A stretch of DNA of 64,000 bases, from the NCBI GenBank assembly GCA_020747015.1, contig JAGTJM010000004.1, forward strand, positions 744,001 to 808,000, in the 5' to 3' direction. Positions 23,564-35,300 of the stretch are shown here, one piece after another. This DNA is from Pyrenochaeta sp. MPI-SDFR-AT-0127 (lineage: Eukaryota; Ascomycota; Dothideomycetes; Pleosporales; Cucurbitariaceae). The stretch's first letter is position 1, and every line of letters starts with the position of its first letter. The notes under the pieces were generated by a model. That model was not told the DNA's origin. It worked only from the letters and a program-made list of their open reading frames with translations, and searched no databases. The position numbers and the translations under genes were made by a program.

Positions 23564-26500
23564 ATGGCAGACATGTCGTCCAAACCAAAGATGCGCCCCA
23601 AAAAGGGCTCTGTCAAGCGCAAAGGCAACCGGAAAACCAACAAGGAGAAGAGGGACGTAGATATCATGAACGTGAGCATGCCCAGGCTCTTCGACTTGAC
23701 GTCGATGCCTTCGATACTCACTGACTAACCATGGGACCAGACCAACGATAGTAGCATCGTGTCGAAGAGAAGTGTGTCCAAGCTATATCTGAGCAAGGAA
23801 CCAGATTACTATGAGCCCTTTGTACCAAAGTTCGTTCGACGCAACCCACTTATCAATCGTGGGTATTGGCTTCGCATGCACGCAGTTGAGCAAGTAGTTC
23901 GGCAGTTTCTTGAAGAAGACGACGGCAGAACAAAAGTCGTCGTGAATCTGGGTTGTGGATAGTGAGTAAGACATCCGTCAACAAGGCTTGCTTCGAGAAC
24001 TACCACTGAGCGTTGAGCAGCGACCCCTTGCCCTTCCAATTTTGGCACAGATATACGTCACTCACGCAGAAGGCTACCTTCGTAGATGTGGACTATACAC
24101 AACTCATTGAGCGTAAAAGAGACCGCATGCTTACCAATGCCCTCCTACGGGACGCGTTGCTCAAGACAAAGCTGCGTTTGTCCGAGCCGCCTGTCTTCGT
24201 TCGCAGTGACCAATACATGGCCATAGGTTGTGATCTCAGGGATCTCGATCTCCTTGAGCGCATATTACGTGCTGAGTTCGATACATCGGCGACTTCCATC
24301 CTTTTTGTCGCCGAGGTGTCCGTAACCTACATGCCAGTGGCGGATGCTAACTCACTCCTTCGATGGGCAAGGAGCCTCGAAAACGGTATGATACCTCAAC
24401 TCACCCAGTTCTCCGGGCCCTGTTAATTTCTCAAAGCTCGCTTCTGTATGCTCGAACAATATTTGCCTCAGGGGCCGGAGCATCCCTTTGCCCAGACCAT
24501 GCTGTCGCACTTCGATAAGCTACAAACTTCAATCAAGGCGGCTAAGCAATACTCGTCACTAGCACAGCAGTCATCCCGGTTCCTCGATGCAGGGTGGACG
24601 AAGCTAACGATCGCTCGTAATTTGTGGGACTTGTGGTCTGATGATGCATTTACCTCTCCCGCACTTCGACGGAGCCTGGACGCCGTCGAGCCGTTCGATG
24701 AATGGGAAGAATTTGCATTGTTTTGTGGCCATTACTTCCTATTGGTGGCTTCGAACGCGGATCAAAGGCATTCGACTGAGACATCCAGCGAGGTTCCAGC
24801 CACTGCAGAAGGCCGCATGATGGCTCCCAACGCGGAGACTATCTATCTACGTTCTTACAAGCCGTCGGCGGATTTCGCCTTGACGCCACGACGTTTCGCT
24901 GCCGCCTTCGCGCTAGATGAAGACACTGTTACTGTCCACGGAGGGCAAGGAATCCAGGCCCGTCTCTCCAACTGGGATATACTGAAACGGGAGGATTCAC
25001 AACTTTCCTTTCAGCCTTATACCATGCCGCCACCACCTGCACGTGTGTGCCATTCCATCACATCCATGGAAAATTCTGGCGCGTTGTTGGTCGGTGGCCG
25101 AGGATCGCCATCACACGCCTTAGCGGACTGTTGGCTCATTAGGTGTGGAACTTGGACGAAGGTGGATGACCTTGCGACAGCTCGCTACAGGCATTGTGCC
25201 GTTTCTCTTGCATTAGAGTACGAGGAGTCACAAATCAACGGTGTTCTTGTCTTCGGTGGCAAAGCAAGTGACGGCAAGGCGCTAGATGACTGCATACTTT
25301 GGACAGCGAGCAACGGCTGGCGCAGCATACCCGTTGACGGTCCGCGCCCATCAGCTCGTTTTGGTGCCGCAATGTCTACGATGGGCTCAGCTGAGAGTTG
25401 GGGCTTACTCACTGGTGGCATAGGCGCAGGAGGCACAGTTCTGCAAGATGTGTGGGAGTGGTCAGTTTCCGCCACACCAACACTACGACTGAGTTTCAAG
25501 GACCGCACCAATGATGTACGCAACAGTGCCTCAAGCTCCGCATACGCGCGCATAGGTGCCAGTCTAGTCCCATGGGGGGACTCACTTCTCATGATTGGAG
25601 GTGTTTCAAAAAAAGAGCTCCACAGCCGGTCCGAAGAGTTTTTGCTGTTGACGCACAGTGGAACCCAGATCGTGGTGGATTGTCCTGTCATACAACTGGA
25701 TTCTGCCTGGCCCTTACTTGTTGGTATGGGCGTAGTTGCAGTGTCTCGAAACGAGCTCGTGATTGCAGGGGGAGGCGCGGTATGTTTTTCCATGGGGAGC
25801 TTTTGGAACCAAGACTATTTTACCATGACTCCTGCCAGCGTGCAAGGGGCCAAGTCGTGGCGTGGAGTGCCGTATCGGATCGACGGCGCAGCACAAGCGA
25901 AGGCAGCCGAAGCACATGGGAGGAGTCAGCCTAATAAGACTAAGAAGCGTAAGATTCCGCAGATTGCGGAGGTTACCCGGGTGCAAGTAAACTTGGCAGA
26001 AGACTTTTCCCGAGTAGTCGCCAATTCGAAGCCAGCTATTCTTGGAGGCCTCGACATTGGTCCATGCACCAAATTATGGACGCTCGACTACCTGAAAGAG
26101 AAGATTGGGTCCGAACGGGAACTGGTCATCCATGAATGTTCGTCAGATCGCATGACCTTCAAGGACAAAAATTTTCAATATGTCAAGAAGACTGTTGCGG
26201 ACTTCCTCGACGGTATCGCACAAGGTTCACATGCATACCTTCGCGCCGTGTCCTCGAGTCAGCCAAACAAGCTTCCCACGAAGATCGAAGAGGATTTCCC
26301 TACCATCGCAGAAGATTTTCATATACCCGATGTGCTCAACGAAGTCAGACTTAACTCTCATAGCTCACCACTTCGTATCTCAGGTCCAGTGTCCCTCTGG
26401 CTCCACTATGATGTCCTTGCCAATATTCTATGCCAAATACGAGGTACGAAGACATTGTATCTATACCCTCCATCTGATGTCAAACACCTTGATTTTCCGC

Positions 26501-26904
26501 CTGGAGGGTCATCCTCCAATGTTGATGTGTTGACCTCCAAGGACCCCAAACTGCGAAAGACGCATCCGCATATTGCAACTCTCAGTCCTGGTGACATCCT
26601 CTTCATTCCACCGATGTGGAGTCATACAGCAACACCAGAGGAAGGCGTCAGTGTTGCGGTGAATGTCTTTTGGAGAGATCTGGACAAAGGATATGCGGCA
26701 GGTAAAGATGTGTATGGAAATAGAGATCTTCAAGCGTATGAGAATGGAAGGAGAGATGTAGAGAAGATTGTTAGAGCTTTTAGGGATGTACCTACAGATG
26801 TTGCCACGTTCTATCTAGAAAGGCTTGCGGGAGAGATTCAGGAGAGGGCTGATAAAATTGGTGAGAAAAAGCAAGCAAATGGAGAAGCGGCTGAGACCCA
26901 TTAG
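23564..26904 (+). CDS. PPM2: tRNA wybutosine-synthesizing protein 4 (Ppm2/Tyw4) with JmjC domain
   Basis: Four exons: 23564-23671, 23741-23961, 24021-24385 and 24437-26904, 1053 aa. It catalyses the last methylation/methoxycarbonylation steps of wybutosine at position 37 of tRNA-Phe. Domains in order: a basic N-terminus (KMRPKKGSVKRKGNRKTNK); a leucine-carboxyl-methyltransferase-like domain with the SAM motif VVNLGCGYDPLPF (residues 103-115) and VDVDYTQL; a Kelch region (GALLVGGRGS, GVLVFGGKASDGKALDDC, SWGLLTGGIGAGGTVLQDVW, SLLMIGGVS); and a C-terminal JmjC/cupin domain with SLWLHYDVLANI (H888, D890) and FIPPMWSHTA (H961). The HxD...H iron triad is therefore intact, so hydroxylase activity is plausible. 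Length and order match fungal Ppm2. Confidence 0.92.
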
Positions 26905-27031
26905 TGGAGCGTGTACATATAGTTCACTTTGACAACATTATTAACTCCCAAATCAAACAGCTGTATGTACCAACCATAAGAATATGTCTTGTATTTCGCT
27001 CCACAAGATCGGGACGTGGATGTGGAGAGAG

Positions 27032-28817
27032 CTATAACTCATCCCGCTCCCTCACATTATCCTTTTGTCCATTACCAATCGGCGCATAAAATTTGAACCT
27101 TCCATTCGGATCATAAATCTTCTTTAGCTTTTTCAATTTCTCTATGTTCTCTTCACCATATACTTCCTTCTCATGCTCCCCTCCATACGCATAATTCACA
27201 TATGAGAAATGCCCGCCTGTGTGTTTCGCACCATCTACAAGAATGCGCCGCAGCTGCTCTCCAGATCTTAAAGCTAATTCGGCTAGCTCGTCATTCGGTT
27301 TTGGGGGAGTGGATGTCATGTCTAAAGCTGGATATAGAAGTGCTGGTGCAATTAGAAGCACGTTATCTCGCCACGGTATTGCACTTTTGCTTCGGTCAGC
27401 GGCGCGGACGGCTCGCGTGGGATACTGCTCGACCATTACGAAGCTGCCAGCAAAATCCTCTCTTGAATGTATTAAGTCAATGAACTTCTTGGTCATCTCA
27501 GCCAATGCATCGAGATTGTATGTATGGACATCCACAGGAAAGCGAAGAACACCAGCACCGGGCACAACATCTGACATACGGCATGGTATACCGCTCTCAT
27601 CAACTCTTATGAAACGTGGAACGTCAAGGTATGTGCCCTCTTCCGAAGTGCTGGAAAGGAGCGTGATGTTGAGGGCGTGATACGGTGCGGTAAAACGCGA
27701 GAGTGCCGTAAGGGGCCCACTGTACACAACTGATACAGGTTATCTCAAAGTCTACAAAGTAGTCTGGGATTTGAGGAAACATACTGTGATGCATAATGAC
27801 CACCTTCCCACTTCCCCCAGGATCCATCCCTAGAACGCCGTACATCAGCAGCCCATCCGGCTGTGTCCCAATTTCTAGAAGCTCTTTGGCAACACCATAA
27901 ACGCTCTTCACATTTGCAGCCGTCGCTTCCCAGACAAGAACCTCGTAGCTCCATATTCTCCCTTCCTCTTCCGAGTCAGGGATATCATAAATGCGGTAAT
28001 TTATCGAGGTAACGATGCCGAAGCTATGACCTGCACCTTGCACCGCCCAGAACAAGTCCGGATTGGAAGAGGAGGAGACTTGAATAGCAGTGCCATTTGC
28101 AAGGATCATTTCGAGAGAGATGATCTGGTCAGACAGCAAACCATAGCGGCCTTGAAGGAGGCCGTGGCCACCGCCAAGTGCAACGGCAGTGAGACCAACG
28201 CACTCACACACACCATGCACTGTCCATTTCCCTATCTCCCAGAGAGCATTGCGAACTTCCTTGCCCTTGGCACCCCCGCCAATAGTGGCATATGTGCCGT
28301 CTTGAGAGACCTTGATTGAGTTGAGTCTACGCATATGGACCTGGATTCCATTCTTGACACCGGCCAGGGAGGATATTCCACCATGGCCACCAGAGAATGC
28401 AATAAAAGGGATTGCATGCGTATTGGCAAAACGAACCTAGTATGCAAGTTAGAATACACTTTCAAGAGTAAACCATACCGTACTTGGCAAGTTAAAGTAT
28501 ATTCTGTGTTGTTTGGACTATTGTAGCATGTTGGTGACAGAATGTTATGAGCTCCCAAGCATAGCATTTTGACTCACCGTCTCGACAACATCATCGGTCG
28601 TCGCTACTTCCACGACTGCGGCTATATCAGGTGCTTTCCAGTACTGCCATCTCTTCGTGCGCTCCAGATAGCCTGCCTCTCCGCGGAGGAAAACACGGGC
28701 GTCTAGCGAGAGTTTGAGCCCCTTGATATCATCTGCAAGATTTGTTTGTCCCGCATATACTGGACTGAGGAAGCAAGAGGGTAGGAGAATTGCAGACGTT
28801 AATGTGGAGAATCGCAT
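27032..28817 (-). CDS. Secreted FAD-linked oxidoreductase, berberine-bridge-enzyme type
   Basis: Three exons: 28817-28578, 28436-27785 and 27729-27032, 529 aa. The start at 28817 gives a signal peptide (FSTLTSAILLPSCFLSPVYA), so an extracellular or vacuolar flavoenzyme is likely. The FAD-binding PCMH-type domain contains AFSGGHGGISS, whose His 98 is placed where BBE-like enzymes bind FAD covalently, and CECVGLTAVALGGGHGLLQG with Cys 157/159 near the second possible attachment site. The C-terminal BBE region is clear: YVNYAYGG, then YGEENIEKLKKLKKIYDPNG. Substrates in this family are varied (alkaloids, sugars, polyketides). The second intron was resolved by the strong GTATGT donor at 27784; without it the frames do not join. 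Intron 1 is long for this window (141 nt). Confidence 0.88.
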
Positions 28818-29382
28818 GGTGTATTCTTTGAGACGCAATATACAAGTATAGAGAACAATAGCTGGTGAGATGAGCATCAATGCGAGAAGAAAGCATGCTT
28901 ATGTATTTCAATAATCAATCCTATGGTTCCAGAGGAGCAGACATGTCTGACATCAGCCTGTGAATTCCATAAATTTTTCTTTGCTATCTGGCTTGAATCT
29001 ACCGTTCGGGAATGCCGCACTTCCGTTCCGAGCACAGGTTCTTCAATAATACGTGATTGACAAATCTGCTCGTAGAATCTGAGTACGCCCAGGTCATCCT
29101 ACGATGTGCTGTATAATGTGTTGAACGATATTTGGATGGTGTGGGAGTGGGGCCAGTGTTGTGCTTATCCTACCCGGGTGACCAATCCACCGTCCGAAGG
29201 CGCGAGGGTTGAATGACCGAGCGAGATAAGCTGACTTTCTGTGAGAAATATTCCTGCGAGAGAGTAGAACCATCCATTTCAAACCAGTTTTGGAATGTGG
29301 AATCAATACGACCCACCACTGTCCCGCTGGCTCGAATTTCGAATGTGACTTAAGTTTATCGTCAAGACTGTCGCATCTCAAC
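28818..29382. other. Intergenic, no gene seen
   Basis: About 565 bp between two minus-strand genes. It must hold the promoter of the oxidoreductase and the 3' end of the ABC gene. No open frame of protein-like composition. Confidence 0.5.
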
Positions 29383-31480
29383 TCATCGCTGTGGCCAATC
29401 CCAAATCTCATCCCATCGCTTGCCCTCCAAATCCACTGGCCCATCAAATCTCCCAAACCTCGGTGGGCCAGTTCCCGGCTCGGGCAAGCACACCCATTCC
29501 CTAATACACCCAGGTACCTCCTGCTTACTATGGCTAACACAAAGCAATGCTTGATGGTCTTGGAGCCCTGGCACAACAACGTCGCCCATCTGATTAGTCT
29601 TGCTCTCCTTGGGCTTCGGACCAGCGTCTGTGTTGTGGAGCTCCATGGATTGACCACGGGTAAGGAAGAGGAGGCATTTGTCACGGACGAATTCGTCCAT
29701 GCCGCTGAACGCTTCATCCAGAATCACGACGTCTGGGTTGCTGATAGTGGCACGGAGGAAGAGCAGAACGCGTTGAGCCGAAAAGGAGACTTCGCCAAAT
29801 AGTGTATGCGATGCCCATTCCAGGTTGCTGCTGGACGTCTGGCCATCTTTGAGAAGTGGGTTGAGTTCGCCTTCAAACCAGTGAAGGCAGGCTTCTACAC
29901 GTCTTGTTGCCACTTCGTCTAAGCGAGGATTGGTGATGGGGGTGTCACTCCATGCTGTCTCCAGTGCCCTTCGGATGGTAAGTCTCTTGGGAAAGAGAGC
30001 ATGTACTTCCGGTGATGCATGACCCATGCGTGCCTGTATCTCGAAGATGGTGATACCTGGCATACCTGGCTCTGGTAACCTTGAGCGCTGGAAGAGCTTG
30101 ACGGGAGCTGAGTATGTTTGTGGGTGATCCGAAGTGACGAGGCTCAGCAATGTTGTCTTTCCTGAGCCGTTCGCGCCAAATATGCCCCAGCGCTGGCCTC
30201 GATGAACATTCCAATGGAGACCCTCCTTCTTTGCTCCGTGAACATTTTGCTGCCAATCCCCCAAGACCGAATTTGGACCATACGCAACTCGAACGCCTTC
30301 CATCTCCACAACTGGCTCACCAATAGAAATTTGGGACTTATCCACCATCTCGTACCCATCTCGACTGAGGACTGGTCCATTTTGTGATACTTTTGAGGCA
30401 CTTATACTACTCTTCTCGAAGTCGCCGTTGTCAGAGAGGTGGCGTCCTACATCGCGGAACTCAATGAGTTTTGCGTCAAGGCCATGGGTTGCTGAGCTCA
30501 TCGTTTCAAAATCTTCATACTGCTGTTTCAAGTACCCTAAGACTTCTTCCTTCGGACCCAGTGCATCAACATTACCAGCTTCACCTGCGTAAACAACATG
30601 AGTGATCCAATCAGGTATGGCGTCCTGTGGCCGTAGTGACAGTACAATTCTGGGAGCATTTGCTTCGGCAAGGCGATGCAGCACCTTTGAAATGTGTTTT
30701 GTAACAATTGGATCCAAGCCGACTATGCCATATTAGCTTAACAATTTCAGGATTCATGTCCATGCTAAAGAACATACTGAAGGGTGCGTCCAAACACAAC
30801 ACTTCTGGCCCACTTAATATAGCTTTCCCAACTCTGGCTCTCCGGCTCTGTCCGTTGCTCAACATGCTAACCGGTTTTTCTAAGAATCTTTCCAGTTCCA
30901 GATCATGCATTACCTTCTTCATCAACTCCTCGTCTATGCTCTTAGCTTTCAACTCCTCTTCCCCAGGGTTCATGGTAATGATGCCAGTCAAGTAGCGCTG
31001 AACAGTGAAGTCCGTATCTTCTTTCAGCGACTCGTAACGGGCTGAGAGGTACGCGCCGCCGAAAGCCTTGCGTTCCACATCGAAGCCAACATATTCGACT
31101 GCTCGTTCTGGAAAACGAAGATTGGGCTTCTTTTCAGTGATGTCCGCAGAGACAAGGTAGGGATATGTGCGTGCTGTTGGTGGGAAACATAGCAGTTGAC
31201 CGCGGAGGATTTGGAGAAATGCTGTGCGGATATTTGACGAGGGGCTCAGAATCGCCCAGTGCTGATTTGGAGTTGAAAATGAAGGCAAAGATAATGTCAA
31301 TCCCGGAAACAATGGAGGATTGGGCGGAGCATCTTGACCTGGCGCTGGTTTTGATGCTGGATGTTGGCGATAGAATGTGCCATTGATTATCTTGACGATA
31401 GGCTCAGAATACAATTTGCGCGACCCGTGGAGCTTCGCGCATCTTGAAGCCGCGAAGAACAAGGCGGGAGTTCTTCGCAT
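29383..31480 (-). CDS. Soluble twin-NBD ABC ATPase (no membrane domain)
   Basis: Two exons, 31480-30778 and 30722-29383 (55-nt intron), 680 aa. It has two ABC ATPase domains and no hydrophobic spans, like the yeast YDR061w group and bacterial ModF/PhrA-like proteins. The N-terminal 25 residues (MRRTPALFFAASRCAKLHGS) could be a mitochondrial presequence. NBD1 has a degenerate nucleotide loop (ILSPSSNIRTAF, no GKS/T), an intact signature LSNGQ (207-211) and a Walker B without catalytic Glu (VLCLDAPF). NBD2 has a good Walker A (GANGSGKTT, 417-425) and Walker B with Glu (VVILDEAFSGMD), but a weak signature (SFSAQ). The exact function is unknown even in yeast. Divergent from the small gene at 31687 across 206 bp. 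Confidence 0.85.
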
Positions 31481-31686
31481 GACGGAAAGCTGATGATGTC
31501 GTGGTCATTTTGTAACGTTTAAATCTTGTGCACTCGAACGGCGTCCGGCCTGCCGTAACGGAGAGCAGTCCGCCTCCGCGAAATCAAATGACGTCTACCG
31601 AGGTCCGTTCAGTTGACACCTGCTGTCCCGCATCGACTCACTTATCAGAGTGAGAGCTTAGATGCACCCTAGATAAGCTTTCAACG

Positions 31687-32123
31687 ATGCTTCCTGGGTT
31701 ACAGCCGTCGCGGCCAAAAGTGGTCTTCCCATGGCTCTGATTCTTGTGCCCTTGCTGACCATATTGTAGCCTCCACAGCAGTCTGCGCTTCCTACCTACG
31801 CGCATCAGCACCGACGCGCCGTACATGAATCTTCCCAGGACATTTCTCCTCAAATCCCACAGCCATCCAGATCCATGCTAGGTCCCGCAAGGCCGCGGTC
31901 CCAAGTTGAAGCCATGCCCCCATTTGGTCCTGCGCAGACTCCAGCTACCTTCTTTACACCTCTATACGACAGCGCGATACGACACCCAGTATTTTTCACT
32001 CAAAACCTGAAGAAACCGCCATTTCCAATACCCCAAAGCACAGGCCAAGGATACAATCCTGTAGCAAGCGGGTACATCATGGAACAAAGGAAGAGTGATG
32101 CGGCAGGCAGGACCAAGCTATAA
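31687..32123 (+). CDS. Small unidentified protein, two exons
   Basis: Proposed exons 31687-31719 and 31770-32123, 128 aa, with a 50-nt intron having a CTGAC branch-like sequence and TTGTAG acceptor. The frame is open from the acceptor through to the stop, with ordinary protein composition: PQQSALPTYAHQHRRAV, then TPATFFTPLYDSAIRHPVFF and KKPPFPIPQSTGQGYNPVAS. It is Pro/Gln-rich with an aromatic core and no signal peptide or membrane segment. I do not recognise a family. Only the second exon has good coding character. The first exon (MLPGLQPSRPK) has two possible donors (31720 or 31723), both in phase. It ends 187 bp from the convergent end of the ABC-A gene. Confidence 0.5.
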
Positions 32124-32309
32124 ACGAATCTGAAGGTTGTGTTGCATTGGGCGGAGTTACGGAGTATCAAAGTGAGCGCTTTCAGGATGACATCCCAGGC
32201 CTGTTGGAGGTGACAATGAGGTGGATTAAGGGTATATTACAAGAGATGAGACATAACTACATACTACGAAGCGAACGTGCATACTTATTACCAATATCGC
32301 CACGACCGT

Positions 32310-35300
32310 TTAAAGGAAGAGGAATAATCCGAAAGCCTTCACTACTAGATTTGCATAATACTTCCAATCCTTCTTGATCTTTGGTGCAATCTCCTCACCC
32401 ACATTATGTTTTTCCATGACTCTCAAGAAGACCTCATCAAATGTCGATGGACTGACAGAATAAAACTCCAATCCCAGCTTCTCTTTGTTTTCCTCGAGCA
32501 AAACAAACAATTTAGCAACCGAGAGCTCTGCAACTTCGGTATTCAGGACCGTCGAGTCGCCATTGGGGTCATGGGCCGGGATGTTGTATCGTACTTGTCC
32601 ATGGTAGGAATACCCCTCTTCTTTTGCCCCGGGTATTGTCTCTTCGACCCAGCGCTTCACAATGTCCATCTCGTTGGTCGATGTATGTGGTGCAGATCTA
32701 CATATGAGCTGGATATGGAAACCATAACCGTGTTTCTTGCGTAGATGGTCTGTTGTGCCAACATCTAGTATCCGCTTCGCCAGCACACCAACTCTATCCG
32801 CCAAATGATCTGCTTCTTCCATGCTATGTGTGGTCAGTAGTACACTGCGCCCAGGCACGAACTCTGCAAGAGTCTTCCACATTGTGCGTTTCGCGAGTGG
32901 GTCCATACCACTGCTCGGCTCATCCAAGAGGACCAGTTCAGGATTACCAATCAGTGCGATACCCAAGCTTAGTTTGCGCTTATTACCGCCCGACAGTTTG
33001 CTTGCCATGCTCGCTGCGAAATGCTCGAGTCCAACTGCGCGTACAATCTGGCGAGCGTTGCGTTGGGGATCTGATACGCCGCGGATGCCAGCATAGAACT
33101 CGAGATGTTCGCGGACAGTCATCTGGTCCACGGCATCGAATTGAGGGCATACACCCAAACGAGCGCGAGCGGTGCGGCGGTCGTTGAAGACGTCGATGTC
33201 GCCCAAGTGGGCGGAGCCTCCTTTCTGCGAGGGCTGAATCTCGCCTCGCAACATGCCGATTGTTGTCGACTTTCCTGCGCCATTCGGACCTACCACAGCG
33301 AAGACTTCGCCCTTTTTGATGCCAAAAGATACATCATCTACTGCGGTCATCAGTCCCCCATTACGATGCTTGAAGGTGCGCGTAAGATGCTGGAGACGGA
33401 GCCCATCGTTCGCGATTGCCACGCGCTCGATCTCGTCTGAGACCTCCTTCTCACGTGTTTCCTGGTCTTCTGAATCCTTCGCTAGTGTTGGCTTTTTGAA
33501 CCAAGTCGCCGTCCATTTATGGTCGACAATCATGAGGATCGAAAACAGTACCAGCGACTGACCGATAAGATAGAGAATGGGTTGGCCGTATAGTGTGATA
33601 TCTCCCGGATATGTCGCCATTGTAGGCGGGCTACCGCGGCAGAGAGCGGAGAACATGTTCATGGAAATGATCAGAGCGCGCACCAAGTTGGCCGTAGGTG
33701 ATAACAACGTGAACGTAAAGTTGAAAATCCTAATGGCGCCGTCTACTTGATGAGCTTGAAGATTACTCTGCATGTTCATTATCCCTGTGAAGTACATGAG
33801 GAGCAGGAATCTAGGACGCGTCAGTAGATGGTCTGTACTCTGAAAGTATAGACTCACGCTTGAGATCCTGCAGATATGGCAAAAGCTGCTAATTGCGACT
33901 TTGCGAAAAGCGACACCATATAGGCCCACAGTAGTGATGCGAGACCGTAGAGAAAAAGAACGACAAACATATACCCAATGTGCCACCAATTGTCTGGCGA
34001 AGATGCGGCGAGAATAACGATCATAATGGCACTAGTAACCAAGACGTTGAGCCAATCGAAAGAAAGATATGCAAGCCTTGACATGAATTAGCAAAAACAC
34101 TCAGCTGCGGTCAAATATCATACCATAGTGGTACTGGGCGAGCGCCGTTGCTGTACTGTAGTGCTCTTATCTGGAGAAGTCGCTCACGTGTTGGATAAAG
34201 GGCAAAAAAAGCTGGGTAGCAGCTCATGATCAATCCAAAGTAAAAGATGAACTGAATCTGGTTTGTTGCATTGTCTGGCCATGGTATGTTGAATGATCTA
34301 TATCATGTCAGTAAGCTCATGTGGAGGGATGGCATAATGACGGGCTCACTTGAAGCTTGTAGAGATAGTCGTATTCGTTAAGAGCATGTCGACCGCGTTT
34401 TGTGTGAAAATAGCAGAGTACAACCCCAGAAAGCCCAGATTAGAGTAGAAGCTGAAAACTGGCTCTTCTCCCAGGAAAAAACCTCCGGGTGTGACTGTGC
34501 TGAAGTTGGCTCGGATGTATGCATGATACTCTTCAACCGTATTGACGATGTGGACATACTCGCTTAACGCACTTGTCGAAGAGCTAGCGTTGCCGAATTG
34601 TTGTGGGAGGAAGCTTTGAAAGGCTGTGAGATTGATATTTGCTAGAGCACTGGCAGGGCCTACTACAAGGAGCGGTTTGTAACCTCTATGGTCATCTAGA
34701 GTCTGCAGGTCTGCTTCCTGAGCTTGCTGGCGTGGCGAGCATCCTGGATATGTCTTGTTCTTCAGCAGAACCGAGATACAAGCAGTGGCGATGATTGGGA
34801 TTATGAATGCAAAAGTGTATGGTAGATAGTTTCGCTTGAGCACGGTGATCCTCTTTTTGAAGAATATCCAAGATTGTTGGACAAAATTGATGGGTTTGCC
34901 TGTCATGAGAGGCTCATCAGTCGTTTCGTTGGCGGAGATCTTGACTTTCTTCTCCTTGATATGAGAGGGGGCGGGGCTAGCTTCGCGCTGAATCTCAGAT
35001 CTTGACACCTCACTGGAGAATGACACCTCGGGATCCTCCGCAAGTTTCATGAATACTTCTTCAACTGTGGGGCCAGTGACCTGATAGTCCTTGATCTGCC
35101 GTTTCTCTAATTCTTTCAGAATGCGCACCGAGCGGCGGTCGTCCTTGACGGTGAACACAGTCTGATCAAACAAACAGTCCTTTTTCTCTCCAAGAAACAG
35201 TTCTTCAACGTCCGGGAGCTCCGTGTACCCAGTTCCGTGCAGGAAGCGAAAACGGTAGCCATTACCCAACTTACTCTTGAGTTCAGATACAGAGCCTGCA

